From positions 13,376,501 to 13,440,500 of the forward strand of contig JAPYXD010000701.1 in NCBI GenBank assembly GCA_030998225.1: a stretch of DNA of 64,000 bases. The letters run 5' to 3'. The translations under genes and the position numbers were made by a program. The notes beneath the pieces were generated by a model, which saw only the letters and a program-made list of their open reading frames with translations, did not search any database and was not told the origin of the DNA. The DNA is from Diplolepis rosae. Lineage: Eukaryota > Arthropoda > Insecta > Hymenoptera > Diplolepididae. Of the stretch, positions 11,931 to 22,793 are shown piece after piece (position 1 is the first letter of the stretch; each line of letters opens with the position of its first letter).

Positions 11931-12687
11931 AAGGGTTTCCCAATAGGGGTGATATGATTTTGAATGTCCCTATCGGGCTCATTTGAACTGAAATTTTTGA
12001 CGTCTGCTGTCAGTTGTCATCAGTAAGGTTTGCCATTTAATCATGAGTAGTTTCAGGCTTCCACAACGTTTGGAAATTGTCCAATTATTTTATCAAAATT
12101 CGAGAAGTTTTGTCGGTGTTCAAAGAGCATATCGTGCAAAATATGGTCGTCATTCTGCTCCATCCGCGCTCTCAATTCGTCGAATAATCGATAAGTTGGA
12201 GAGTGAATTTACTCTATTGGATACTAAGCCTAATAATCGTATGCGTACCGCACGTTCTACACAGAATATAGCCGCCGTACAGGCCAGTATCGAGGAAAAC
12301 CGTGAATTGTCCGTGCCACGCCGATCTCAGGAATTGGGCCTGTCCAGGATGACTACCTGGCGTATTTTGCGATTGGATCTTGGCCTGCATCCCTATAAGA
12401 TGATTCTGGCCCAAGAACTGAAGCCTAATGACCATCGTTTGCGTCGGGAGTTCGCGGATTGGGCTCTCGAATCAATTGAAAATGATCCCAATTTTCATCA
12501 AAAAATCATCTTTTCTGATGAGGCGCATTTTTGGCTCAAGTCTCGGGGGACATTTGGCCGATATATTGTTTAAATCATAAATGGCATAGAATATCCAATA
12601 TAATAAAAAAGATTTCGATCAATTCCGAATGAATATTCAGTGTCTTTTTTCAATTTCAAAACATATCACCCTTATTGGGAAACCCTT
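11931..12687 (+). mobile_element. 3'-deleted IS630/Tc1-mariner superfamily element
   Basis: The inverted repeats AAGGGTTTCCCAATAGGGGT and the inverse of AAGGGTTTCCCAATAAGGGT match at 19 of 20 positions. TA flanks both sides (11929-11930, 12688-12689). The element carries one truncated transposase gene. The 757-bp length implies that about half of an intact element has been deleted. Confidence 0.93.
12043..12573 (+). CDS. truncated DDE transposase, N-terminal half
   Basis: The predicted 176-residue product has an N-terminal helix-turn-helix (residues about 5-55, with RLEIVQLFYQNSRSFVGVQ) of the DUF4817 type seen in many insect transposases. A second helix-turn-helix follows (about 80-120, RRSQELGLSRMTTWRILR). 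The first catalytic segment IIFSDEAHFW has its aspartate at residue 159. An intact member would have about 340 residues with two more catalytic acids. Here the frame stops after LKSRGTFGRYIV because the rest is deleted. The frame has no internal stop, so a DNA-binding fragment could in principle still be made and might repress related elements; that is inference. The ATG at 12043 gives the expected family start. Confidence 0.9.
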   Translation: MSSFRLPQRLEIVQLFYQNSRSFVGVQRAYRAKYGRHSAPSALSIRRIIDKLESEFTLLDTKPNNRMRTARSTQNIAAVQASIEENRELSVPRRSQELGLSRMTTWRILRLDLGLHPYKMILAQELKPNDHRLRREFADWALESIENDPNFHQKIIFSDEAHFWLKSRGTFGRYIV

Positions 12688-13088
12688 TATATCTTTTTGG
12701 AAGTAACTACTTATCTCCAGTGCAGTGCAAGTTTAATTGTGTGACAATTACAAGATTTAATAGTTGTCACGGTAGGCTTACCTCGTTGTAAAAAATGAAA
12801 GTTATACTTGATTTGTCTAGCGCAACAGCAAACGCTGTGGTTGTAGTAACCAAAGGAGCTTGGCATTACATATAAAGAAAATGTATGTGTACTAACCGTT
12901 AGGGTACGTATATAGCTGATTCTAATCATCAACTTTGGTCACAACAACCGAATACACAAAAAAGTCCAAATTACTGTCATGATAACTATAAAAGTAGTAG
13001 CTTCTCTGAACTTTTTTGGTCAAGGCAACTACTGTACAAAAAATGTATGTGCTATGTGCACAGGAACCAAAGCCGATTTCTCTCAGTG

Positions 13089-13565
13089 CAGAGAATATAT
13101 GGGTGATTCCACGTCAAATTTATAACCAAATTTTTGATTGCGCTGACAATCTTTTTCCTCGTTCTATAGACGATAAAAAAGGACACCTATTTTTTTTCAA
13201 TATGATATTTATATTTTTCGAGATATCGATTTTTGAATTTTTCCGTCCGAAAAAACAGTTTTTCTTTAAATGTTTCGCAAATTGCCCATTTTTCGTACAA
13301 CAGTTTGGAATTTTAGGACGAAATGTGCAATAGGGTCCACTTCAAAGTGCACGTTTGATCCGTCAAGAATTTATTTGTTGAGTAATTTTCATAAAGCAAT
13401 TTTTAAAACAATTTGAAATATTTCGAAAAAGCCCTTTCCGATTTGAATAATATTTTCTATAATTTGTTATTATAGTATGTAGAATATTGTCTCAAATTTT
13501 AAAAGTGGACGGTTGAATAGTTTATTAAATATGATTTATAATTTATCTCGCGCGCAGGCGAGCTG
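13089..13565. other. unclassified sequence
   Basis: It begins with GGGTGATTCCACGTCAAATT at about 13101. The 105-codon frame 13016-13333 starts inside the preceding element and shows no domain, so I do not call it a gene. Confidence 0.4.
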
Positions 13566-13765
13566 CTCTCTAAATTTGAATCAGTCAAAATCTACTGATT
13601 ATCAGTGAAATTTGACTGATTTGACAGTGAGAAATATTTTTTCACTGATGAATCGGTGAAATTTGACTGATTTGACAGTGAGAAATATTTTTTCACTGAT
13701 GAATCGGTGAAAAGGCAAATTACTGATTCAATCAGTGAAAATTTGACTGATTCAGATTTAGAGAG
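13566..13765. mobile_element. CTCTCTAAAT foldback MITE, copy 1
   Basis: The ends are CTCTCTAAATTTGAATCAG and its near-perfect inverse, flanked by TG on both sides instead of the usual TA. The interior is packed with ACTGATT / AATCAGT words that pair with one another. Sister copies are at 46520-46789 and 59623-59894. Confidence 0.87.
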
Positions 13766-13884
13766 TGGGTGGCGCGTGCGAATAACGGAGCCGAGTATGT
13801 TTTGTTTTGAATATGTTTTACGTAGTTTATATGAATCAAGGTCAAGGAAATAATAATAGATTCCAACAAAAGTTTGTTTAATTC

Positions 13885-13980
13885 AAAAATAGGCAATTGC
13901 ATCACAATCACTATTAATATAATAATATATTTGTATATAATATTTTAAATAATTATTGTGACGCAATTGCTTATTTTTAT
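13885..13980. repeat. AT-rich palindrome
   Basis: AAAATAGGCAATTGCATCAC at about 13885 pairs with GTGACGCAATTGCTTATTTTT at about 13959 around an AT-only centre. It abuts the next element. Confidence 0.75.
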
Positions 13981-13989
13981 ACTTTATTA

Positions 13990-15077
13990 CATTCTCATCA
14001 TGGATGAAAAGGTATTGGTTTTATGTGAAAAATGACTTTCGAAATTTTCATCAAATCTTTACGTTTTGAGACCCCCTGAGTCAGAAAAAATGGTTTTTAC
14101 AAAAGTGTCTGTCTGTCTGTCTGTAGGTCGTGTGCGGCATAACTCTCGATAGAATTATCAGATTGAATTGAGCTTTGGTACACTTTATCGGTGCCGAAAG
14201 AGTAAGGACAAGTTCGTTAACCAGCCACATCCAATCAAAATTGAGGGGTTGAGCACCACTTTTGTGTTTTTGAAAATAATTTTTTGAAAAAATCAAAAAT
14301 TTCAATACTGGTTTTAGATAGTGCTCATAAATCTCTAAAAATTATCCTGATAACATTTTTTGATTAAATCAAAATTAGAAATATTACAGCATATTCAAAT
14401 TCGAAAAAAGTCAATATCAAAATTCCATTTTCCAGTTAAATTATACGAGATACGAAAAAACGTTATTATACAATATTATTGAATAAATAAAGTCCTACAA
14501 ATTTGAATTGTAACATTTTTTCATAAGATGCATATTTTTCTTTTTAATTAAAAAAAAACTATTGAAAATCCAAAATTCAATTTTTTAACAATAATATGTA
14601 AAATAAGAAAAAAACGTAAGAATACAAAGTTGTTCGTTTCAAATAGATCTACAAGTTTCGTCTCACACAGTTTCTGATAAAACATATATTTTTCGTTTCA
14701 ATTCCAAAAAATACGATTAAAATTCAAAAATTCAATTTTTTAGACAAAATATGTGAGATTCGAAAAAAACTTTGAGATGAAAATTGTTTAGCTAAATAAG
14801 GTCTACACATTCTTATCGATAAATTTCTCGACAGGATGTATATTTTATAATTTGATTTTTAATATTAAATAAATTCGATTTTTTTCACCAAAATATGTGA
14901 GATACGAAATAAGCGTTGTTCTGCAAAATCATTTCCTTAAATAAAATCTACGATTGTTTTTCCTTTTTAAAAGATTTGGAAGAAAATAAATTGATCAATA
15001 ATCATGTAATTTATTAAAAAGTTACAAAAATGCATACAGAAAATCGAGCGCGAAGCGCGAGTGTCATGATGAGAATG
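13990..15077 (+). mobile_element. CATTCTCATCATG-ended element, copy 1
   Basis: Left end CATTCTCATCATGG and right end CATGATGAGAATG are inverse. It contains a GTCT microsatellite (14106-14123) and about four diverged units of roughly 125 bp (14400-14960) built around ATATGTGAGATACGAAA…AATAAAGTCTACAAATTT. Near the right end is the GC-rich word GAGCGCGAAGCGCGAG. An inverted paralogue spans about 48070-49114, and a right-end fragment is at about 50800-51087. It is non-coding; superfamily unknown. Confidence 0.75.
14106..14123. repeat. GTCT microsatellite
   Basis: Four to five tandem copies of GTCT lie inside the element above. Confidence 0.9.
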
Positions 15078-15925
15078 TGTTCCTTAAGGTCGATAGAGCC
15101 TTAAGTAAATTGAATTTCCTGTTTCACTTAATCTGAAAAAGAAACTTAGTGAATTTGAGAAAATGACTAATTTTTTTTACTACCTTTATGTTATTCAGTT
15201 CAGTGTATAAAGTTTGGATTATTGTTTGTATTGTTCACACTACAATATATATAGTAGCAATAGATCCAATAGAATTAGCAGGAATTCCTTTGAAAAATTG
15301 AGTACATATTTTCTCTAGTATAGTTTATAAGATTACGGATCGTGTGGTGACAATTGGAACAGTGCGCTCCTTACAGCTGACTTACGCGATCTCCGCTTTT
15401 AGCAGTAGAAATAAAGAGGGCGATGAAACGACTGGTAAAGAAGATCTTGGACAGGAAAAGGCGCTGGAAGTGGCGTACTATCTTGGGAAATTATGTCAGC
15501 CCTTTCTCAGGCTAAAAGCATGGCCTACAATGGTACGAAAAGATATGACACAACCGAAATAAAAGGGAGGGTGGAATCTTTAGTTCAGTATCTCGTGAAT
15601 AACCCTCGGATAGAATTATTACCATCAAAGAATAAATTCCAATTTTCTCACCTTTCTGTAAACAATTAATTCGCATTCCTTTTTGAAGTAAACTTACTCA
15701 AAGCTTATGTATTGCTTTGCACAAACGGAACTTCAATAAGCATTGTGCAAAGTGGAAAATCAAACATGTTCGATTTCAACCCTTTCGTGCATTTTGAAGA
15801 CAAATCACTAGTTTCTTATGACACACCTTATCTGACACACACATCCTCAAAAAAGCTCAAATCTGCAAAAATTGAGATTCATGAAAAATTTTCCGGGTGA
15901 TATTTTAAAATTACTTGTTGCTACA
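15078..15925. other. spacer with short open frames
   Basis: The frames 15344-15562 and 15712-15900 are open on the plus strand. I recognise no domain, start context or splice pattern. The segment 15350-15560 is GC-richer than its neighbours and could be an old exon or retroelement scrap. Confidence 0.3.
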
Positions 15926-16877
15926 CACAGAGAAATTTTAGGTTTCACTGACCAAAGTTTTTTTGTTAAAATCGTCTTTACAAAAATGTTAAAGTTCTCA
16001 TGACAATCATGGTAGTGGCTGTCATACATTGGAAAAGTGTTTACTTCAACTGCAAGGAACGTTACTGAGACCACGATTCTGGTACTTGAAATACCATAGC
16101 GCTGCGGTTATAGGAACCAAAGTCCATCGTAAAGCCGCGCATAGAGTTTAGTTAAAATGACTAAGTCTACGGACAGTAAATACCCAGCCAAAATTATTTT
16201 TAAGGTTATAGGTATGGTTCTCTTAGTTATCAAAATACAAATTCAATTTGTTGAGAAAAAATAAAGTTTCACCGAAAAGATCTAAGAAAAATAATCCGAT
16301 ATAATGATATTTATGATAACTTTCGTCGATTAAGTTAGAAAATTGTCACTTTTTTCATCACCATAAAATTTTTGACTGACTATAGTTTTGACAAAATACG
16401 ACGAGACAGCAAAATTGGAACGCATTGCATTGTCCCCGAACAAAATCGTTTATCATTTAGAAAGAATTGTCAAACTATATTTATAATAGAATTATTTACC
16501 TGATAATGCTTGGCACGGTGAAATATAGTCCAGGAATCGAGAACGAGAATTGGCAGGATTCAACTTAGGCTGCATATCTTTCAATGAAAGTTATACTTGA
16601 TTTGTCTAGCGCAACAGCGAACGCTGCGGTTGTAGTAACCAAAGGAGCTTGGCAGTACACATAAAGAAAATGTACGTGTACTAACCGTTGGGGTACGTAT
16701 AAAGCTCATTCTAATCATCAACTTTGGTCACAACAACCGAATACACAAAAAAGTCCAAATTACTGTCATGATAACTATAAAAGTAGTAGCTTCTCTCAAC
16801 TTTTTTGGTCAAGGCAACTACTGTACAAAAAATTTATGTGCTATGTGCACAGGAACCAAAGCCGATTTCTCTCAGTG
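15926..16877. mobile_element. CACTGAGAG-ended element, copy 2
   Basis: It runs from CACACAGAGAAATTTTAG to GATTTCTCTCAGTG, about 950 bp, followed by TA. It matches copy 1 at both ends and in most of the interior, and lacks the 757-bp insertion. The position matching the insertion site is the TA at 16397-16398. Confidence 0.85.
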
Positions 16878-16879
16878 TA

Positions 16880-17291
16880 CATACCATAAATCACTTAAAA
16901 TTGATGGTAGAAATAAGAATATAAAGACTAAGTTAACCGATTTACAAAATTCGAGATGGCGGATCTAATATGATGGACCTAAATTGCAAAATGCAATGGG
17001 GTGGGATTAGGGTTTTTTTTTCAAAATAAGGTAGTTTTTATGACTGCATGTGACCACGTTTACATTCTTAATTATTTTTCTCTCAGCTTGTGGATCTTCC
17101 TCTGAGTTCTGGAGGCCCATCGTAGAAAAAAGATTTTTTATTTTGTGGGGGTGGTTTTCACGCAAAGGGGGTTGTTTCAAGGGGTTTAAAAAATGTTGAA
17201 GCTTCTTTTTTGAAATTTGTATATTTTATAGGTTGGTTAAGATGATTATCTAGTTTGTGTTTATGGTAGAAAAAAGCCATGCAAGAAAGGG
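16880..17291. other. spacer
   Basis: No feature is recognised. Confidence 0.4.
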
Positions 17292-17295
17292 TTAA

Positions 17296-17959
17296 GGTAG
17301 TTCGATCACGAAAATTAGACCTCAGGCAAAAATAGATAATTTTGCTTTCAAGAATAGCGCAATATTATTATTGAAGGACTAATTTGTAAGAGAAAAGATT
17401 ATTTTTCATGAAAAAAATGTTAAACACAAAAAAATAATTTTATTAATTAATTTTATTTTTGCCCGAACTTATTTTCTTATCGCTTCAAACCAAATTTTTA
17501 AAAATGATGCGATTTTAATAAATCATAGTTCATTTTTTTAGGAAAAAGATTCTCTACAACTTGACCGTTTCCAATTTTTTAAAATAAATTCTTTAATGGC
17601 TGAAATTATAAAAAATATTTTTCAAAATTAAATTTTTATAAATAAATTGCTGTATTTAATAATAATTAATTCAATTTCAAAAATAGGAAATGGTCATGTT
17701 GTAGAGAATCTTTTCTCTAAAAAAATGAACCGTGATTTATTAGAATCGCATCATTTTTAAAAATTTGGCTCAAAGCGATAAGAAAATAAGTTTGGGCAAA
17801 AATAAAATTTATTAATAAAATTATTTTTTTGTGTTTCAAATTTTTTTCATAAAAAATAATCTTTTCTCTTTCAAATTAGCCCTTCAATAATAATATGCTA
17901 TTCTTGAAAGCAAAATTAACTATTTTTGCCTGTGGTCTAATTTTCGTGAACGAACTACC
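17296..17959. mobile_element. TTAA-type foldback family G1, complete copy
   Basis: The left end GGTAGTTCGATCACGAAAAT and right end ATTTTCGTGAACGAACTACC are inverse, with perfect TTAA on each side (17292-17295, 17960-17963). The length is 664 bp. The arms pair almost end to end (ACCTCAGGCAAAAATAGATA, GAAGGACTAATTTGTAAGAG). There is no coding capacity. TTAA duplication is known for piggyBac and Kolobok transposons. Confidence 0.93.
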
Positions 17960-18026
17960 TTAAGGGGTAGTTATCATGAATTTTGGCAATGAAACATTAT
18001 CTCAAAATAATGCCGATTTAACTTAA

Positions 18027-18229
18027 GGCCGTGTGGTAAGGTCTCTCATTACCAGTTATATGCGACCATTTTATTAATAAAAGAATAATTTTTAACAAAT
18101 TTGCGAAAAAGAAAGCAATGCAGGAAAATATAACGCATTACTGACTTCTCCGGAAAATTTGTTAAAATTTTTTGTTTAATTATAAAACGGTCGTATGTAA
18201 TTGGTGACGTCAGAGTTTACCATAAGGCC
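18027..18229. mobile_element. TTAA-type foldback family G3 (203 bp)
   Basis: GGCCGTGTGGTAAGGTCTCT at the left faces an inverse GGCCTTATGGTAAACTCTGA at the right. Perfect TTAA lies on both sides (18023-18026, 18230-18233). The right half of a second copy is at about 23095-23230. Confidence 0.88.
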
Positions 18230-18233
18230 TTAA

Positions 18234-19152
18234 CACAACTTGAATAGGAAGTAAGAAGTCATTCCATTCACTGTGTGTTTATATAAATAAATATATGTAT
18301 ACTAGTATGTAAATCTCTTGATATAGTCACTCGATTTGAAATGGATTGGAAATCTCAAGAATGGTCAGAAAAATAGCGATCATGTGATGATGCTTTGATA
18401 TCCGGCTATAAAGATAACGATAAAAATACCTGGGAAGGGTTTTCAAAAGTGCATCATCTCAAATTCCAGATACTCAATGAGGTCGAGTGTTGCCAAGATC
18501 TTGCAAGTTTGTTTTCTTCTTCCGACAAATAACTTCGAACATATAATTATAACGATATTCAAAGTTCATTTCATTAACTCACATTTCCTTGATAACACTT
18601 TATTCTTTTGTTTCACATATTAATTAATTTTGATGATATAAAAAACTCATTTTCGTCAAAAATGTCAGTTAACGGTTCTTTTACTTTGGACGGCAATATT
18701 CAAAAATATTTCAATGAAAATATAAATGAAAGTCACGAAAGTCTGACTGATGGAAGCACTAAAACATTAGGTTTCAAGATGATTTCAAGATCTTATTTCC
18801 CAGAAGGGAAAATAGAGGAATAAGGGATAAAAGAGAAGACGACAGTTTGAATTACAGCAGTCGTTTCCAGAGTAAGTGACGACTTGCGACTCACTGGCAC
18901 AGGTTGTGGCTTTATTAACACCCTGCTGAACACCGTAACACAACCCCATGAAGTAGTCGTACGTCCAACGTTAACTGGTGAGTATGTGGGGATGTGATGG
19001 GCGAGGAGGGGGGGGGGGGGCTATACTGCAGCTGTGGCTAACGCAATTTTCTCTCGATATAAATTCTTCTCCCAAAGGCAATATTGAATAAAACGATACA
19101 TAGTGAGTACTTTTAGTAAACCTTGGACTTCAACTAGATCTTCCAAAATAAA
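18234..19152. other. spacer; G13 tract
   Basis: The frame 18608-18823 (71 codons) has no recognised domain. The stretch 18840-19030 is GC-richer and ends in 13 consecutive G (19008-19020). Confidence 0.4.
19008..19020. repeat. poly-G tract
   Basis: Thirteen uninterrupted guanines follow GAGGA. Confidence 0.95.
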
Positions 19153-19730
19153 GGTAGTCGTGCTAAAAATCAGATCTCTGGGGAAAAATTTTTTTTTCGG
19201 ATTTTAAAACTTGAAATGTCGTGCCCTATGAAAGAAAGAACATTATTTTTTATGAAAAATATTTGGAACTGACGAAAAATGGTACTTTTAATAATGTTTT
19301 TCGTAATGGAATTTTTTCTTATTATCGCTTCTTAGCCATTTTTAAAAAATGATTGAATTTTCATTAATCAAAATTGCAAAAAAGCCGTTTTTTAATATTT
19401 AGTACCATTTTGCCAATTTGTATTCCATTAATTTAAATTTTTAACACAATAAAGAAGATAAATCGTGGAAACAATTCTTTTAAAAAAGAACTATATTTTG
19501 AGATGATTTACCTATTTTCAATATTGGAAACAGTAAAGTTCTAGAGAATATTTTCCCCAAAAAATAAGCCATGATTCATAAAAATTCAATCGTCTCTAAA
19601 AAAAATTGATAAGAAGCGATAGTAGGGATAAATTTTATTACGAAAAAAAATATCAAAAGTATCATTTTACGTGAGTTCCAAACATTCTTGATAAAAAATA
19701 ATGTTTTTAGAAATTAAGATCACTGGTGAG
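19153..19730. mobile_element. TTAA-type foldback family G2, eroded
   Basis: The left end GGTAGTCGTGCTAAAAATCA matches the inverse of the right end of the fragment at 40858-41026. The arms pair around CTAAAAA…TTTTTTAGAG. The TTAA has decayed to TAAA on the left, and the right end is lost. It is a relative of family G1. Confidence 0.7.
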
Positions 19731-20168
19731 GACTCCGGTCAGAGGCAAAACGTTTGAAAGCATGTAACCTCAAGACTTATCATTTCTGGACCCTATAGCC
19801 AATTATTAACAGCAACATTCCATGGAGTGAAAGATAATTTTTATTTTTTCTGTGCAAAAACTCTTCTTGCGAAAGGGTAAATTATTTAAACGTAATTTAA
19901 TTATTTATAAATTCTAAGTTCTATGTTATTTCAATTCTGTGGAACCTCACTTTAGAATCTTCCTGATATGTAAAGGGTGGGCCAGCTCTACCGTCCAAAA
20001 TAAAAAAACACTTAAATCACTTTTTTGACGAAAATGAGATATTTATATCAATCGATTCGTAAGAGAATTCTGCATCTGCCTGCGAAAACGATAATTTGGA
20101 AAGATAGATATTTTTTATTTTATCGCTCGTCCCTGATGGAAAAAAATCTAAGTCCCGAAAATGTTGTA

Positions 20169-21120
20169 CGAGGTCTGTCCAGAAAGTATCGGGTCTACCT
20201 TTATATCTCCGCGCCATAGTGTTCGAGCGACCTCTGCGGGGCATGAACGTCAACAGTAAAGCCTCACGAACCTATCGGTTGCTTGCTGACATCTGCTGGA
20301 CGTATAGTTCATGCGCAGCGTGTCTTTGTTCACAAAGCTATTTTTGAGTTCGGCGGATTTTGTGATTGTTAAAAATGACTGAAAAACAAGATTAACGAAT
20401 TTGCATAAAATTTTGTTTTCAACTCGGAAAAACGAGTTTGAAAACTATACAGATGATGCAGAAGGCCTTTGGGAATGAGTGTATGAGCAAAACACGTATA
20501 AAAGAGTGGTATAATCGTTTTAAAGGAAGCCGCACTTCTGTTGATAGTGATTCTCGTTCTGGCCGACCTTCGACGACAAAAACATTGGATAATATTGAGC
20601 AGGTGCGACTTGCGATTGAAGGTGATCGTCGATTAACTGTTCGTGAACTAGAAAATGATCTCGGAATACCGAAAACTACTGTTGGGGAAATTTTGAACAA
20701 GATTTTAGGAATGACTCGCGTGTGTGCGGTGACTGGCTTCTTCACCACGATAATGCGCCAGCGCATTCATCGAATCTTGTGCAGTAGTTTCTGAGTAAAC
20801 ACAGTATCGCATTACTTCGACCACCTCCGTACAGTCCCGACATAGCCCCTTGTGACTTTTGGCTGTTTTCAAAACTCAAAAAACCACTCAAAGGACAGCG
20901 ATTCGATGACAAAACGACGGTTGAAAATAATGCGACGAGCGTAGTCAAGGCCATCCCTAAAAGTGAGTTCCAGGACTGTTTCGAGAAGTGGAAACATTGC
21001 TGAAACCGTGTTATTCAATCAAGTGAGGATTACTTTGAAGGATGTCACCCACCCGATGATGAAGAATAACGCCAGCGCGGAGATATAAAGGTAGGCCCGA
21101 TACTTTCCAGACAGACTTCG
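20169..21120 (+). mobile_element. internally deleted mariner element
   Basis: The inverted repeats begin CGAGGTCTGTCCAGAAAGTA on the left and CGAAGTCTGTCTGGAAAGTA on the right (inverse strand). TA is at 20167-20168 and 21121-21122. At 952 bp it is about 350 bp short of an intact mariner. Confidence 0.94.
20375..21068 (+). pseudogene. mariner transposase relic (DD34D)
   Basis: It starts at ATG 20375, then has a stop at 20393. The N-terminus continues as RICIKFCFQLGKTSLKT and SKTRIKEWYNRFKGSRTS with GRPSTT, the usual mariner DNA-binding region, followed by RRLTVRELENDLGIPKTTVG. A central deletion around 20720-20740 removes the first catalytic aspartate and shifts frame. The C-terminal part has HHDNAPAHSS and PPPYSPDIAPCDFWLF, with 34 residues between the aspartates. 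Further stops are at 20785 and at 21001, where a Trp codon has become TGA. The natural stop is at 21066. It is inactive. Confidence 0.94.
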
Positions 21121-21122
21121 TA

Positions 21123-21640
21123 TCTGGCCGGCAATGCGTCATTACTTCACAGCTTAGAATGAACCTCAGTCGACTTAGGTTTTTTTTTTAGTTTGTAAAA
21201 GTGCCGAAAATCAACCTCAAATACAATACAATAAGATTGAATAGGCCTGGACTTAAGTTTTTCTTCAGTTGTCAAATGCTCGAGCTCATCGCTGAGATAC
21301 AACGTAAGAAAGCCTTATCTCATTCGTTCGAACTCGGAAAACGAGCGAAAAGACCCGAAGGGCTTCAATAAAGAAGTTATATTTTAAAGAAAGAAAAATT
21401 TAAAAAAAAAATATTACATCAAAACCAACTAATTCATAACAATTGAATTTCAATATTTAAATATATACTTTCTTAAAATGATTATATTAATATTTTACTT
21501 TAAAATAGTTTAATTTTTCTTCGTATTTCAGTTTATTTTAATTTATAAAAAGAAGAGAAATTCGTAATGTGATTTATTTCTATTTATGTATTTTATTTCC
21601 AGTTCCAGTCATGTATTTCTATGGTAAACAAATATTTATG
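21123..21640. other. spacer
   Basis: No feature is recognised. Confidence 0.4.
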
Positions 21641-21644
21641 AGCA

Positions 21645-22160
21645 ACAACGTATTCTGGTTGTCCCGACTCACTATGAAAACGGCCGTTCTGTAAAAAATA
21701 CTTTGTAAATTGTTTTGAGAAGACTGTTGGTGCAGATTATGAGCTGGCGACATAATCGGACCATTTTTCTTTCAAAATAATCGTGAAATAATTGTCACAG
21801 TGAATTCTGAACGTTATCGTGGCATGCTGACTGACTTTTTGTGACCAAAATTGAAAGAATTGTATGTAAATGAGTTTTGGTTTCAAGAAGACGGCAAAAC
21901 ATCGCACACGAGTCGTCAAACAATTAACTTATTGGTGACCAAGTTCGGTGAACGAATAATTTCACGAAATTCTAATGTGAATTGGATTACAAGATCATGC
22001 GATTTTAACACAGTTGGACTGTTTTCTTTGGGTTTATTTATGAAGTAAATGTATGTTAATGCTCTACGAACGATTTAAGATCCTAAACGTAACATTCGTC
22101 ATGGAATTGAGGCTGTGGATCCACTTTTATTGCAAGTATTTAACAATAATTGTGCGTAAT
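21645..22160 (+). pseudogene. Tc3/IS630-like transposase relic
   Basis: Fragments in shifting frames resemble insect transposases of the Tc1-mariner superfamily. RILVVPTHYENGRSVKNTL at 21650-21710 matches the N-terminal helix-turn-helix. VTVNSERYRGMLTDF at about 21795-21840 is followed by a stop. From 21851 the text is FWFQEDGKTSHTSRQTINLL and ISRNSNVNWITRSCDF, which is the second-catalytic-acid region. The family's third acid, expected in PLDFFLWG, is replaced by glycine (TVGLFSLG). RNIRHGIEAVDP follows in another frame. The first catalytic region is deleted. No terminal repeats were found. Confidence 0.82.
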
Positions 22161-22161
22161 C

Positions 22162-22440
22162 ATGGATAAAAAATACGTAATCCAATGTACTGTTCGTGGG
22201 TGTAAACCACCAAATAGTGTCAGAAGGAAAGTGTGCCCATTCATCGGTTTCCGAAGATAAGAGATGCTGGACAACGATACATAGAAGCTTGAGCGAATAC
22301 TGACTTGTCGAGGTTAGAATACCTACAAGTAGTGGAAAGGCAATATTTTGTTTGTCATCGACATTTCGATGAACAATATTACTAACAAAAGAGAAATGGT
22401 GCCTATCTTTTAAAGTGCGGTTTTTTTACAGTGGGTTCAC
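22162..22440 (+). pseudogene. THAP zinc-finger domain relic
   Basis: THAP domains are C2CH zinc fingers that bind DNA in P-element-like transposases and their domesticated relatives. From ATG 22162 the frame has Cys9 and Cys14 (C-x4-C) in YVIQCTVRGCK. It then shifts by one base near 22243, where HRFPK appears, the conserved proline motif. In that frame FVCHRHFDEQYY at 22347-22382 supplies the C-x2-H pair. Stops interrupt it (TGA after YIEA, TAA after EQYY). It lies directly after the Tc3-like relic in the same orientation. Whether it came from a transposon or a host gene cannot be told from the fragment. Confidence 0.78.
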
Positions 22441-22629
22441 TCATATAGGAGAAAAGGGTAACGAATTATAGTGTTTGCTATCAACAAGTGGCGGCACTGT
22501 TGTCGCTACCGATTTTTTTCAACCTGTTGTAACGATAGTAACCATAGTTTGATATTCTTTTGATAAAATCAGATGATACAAATCATTGATTCATGTTTTA
22601 AAAATTTCCGCTCTTTAGAATATACCTAG

Positions 22630-22793
22630 TAAGAAGATGGGCATTGAATGGCATTGAAATGTCAAAATCTAGAAAGAAATTTTAGAATGCCTTTTAATTT
22701 CTGGGCATTTGAAGGCATTCAAAAGTTTCATTCTCAATTCCGTTTTTTTTTTCAGATTTTGACATTTCAATGTCATTCAATGCCTCGTCCTTA
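22630..22793. repeat. foldback around GGCATTGAAATGTCAAAATC
   Basis: GGCATTGAATGGCATTGAAA at about 22640 faces its inverse TTTCAATGTCATTCAATGCC at about 22764, with a shorter inner pair (GAATGCC…GGCATTC). Confidence 0.78.

Larger units (their letters stand above)
11263..13088. mobile_element. CACTGAGAG-ended element, copy 1, with insertion
   Basis: It starts CACTGAGAGAAATTTTGG and ends ATTTCTCTCAGTG. Its host part matches the copy at 15926-16877 in order and orientation (for example CATGACAATCATGGTAGTGG and GGAACCAAAGTCCATCG). A transposase-carrying element sits inside at 11931-12687. Minus-strand frames at 11240-11572 and in the other copy are shared, but no protein family is recognised in them. 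Confidence 0.85.

Noticed and set aside
13016..13333. 105-codon plus-strand frame
   Set aside because: It begins inside the right end of a transposon and runs into unrelated AT-rich sequence; the junction is not gene-like.
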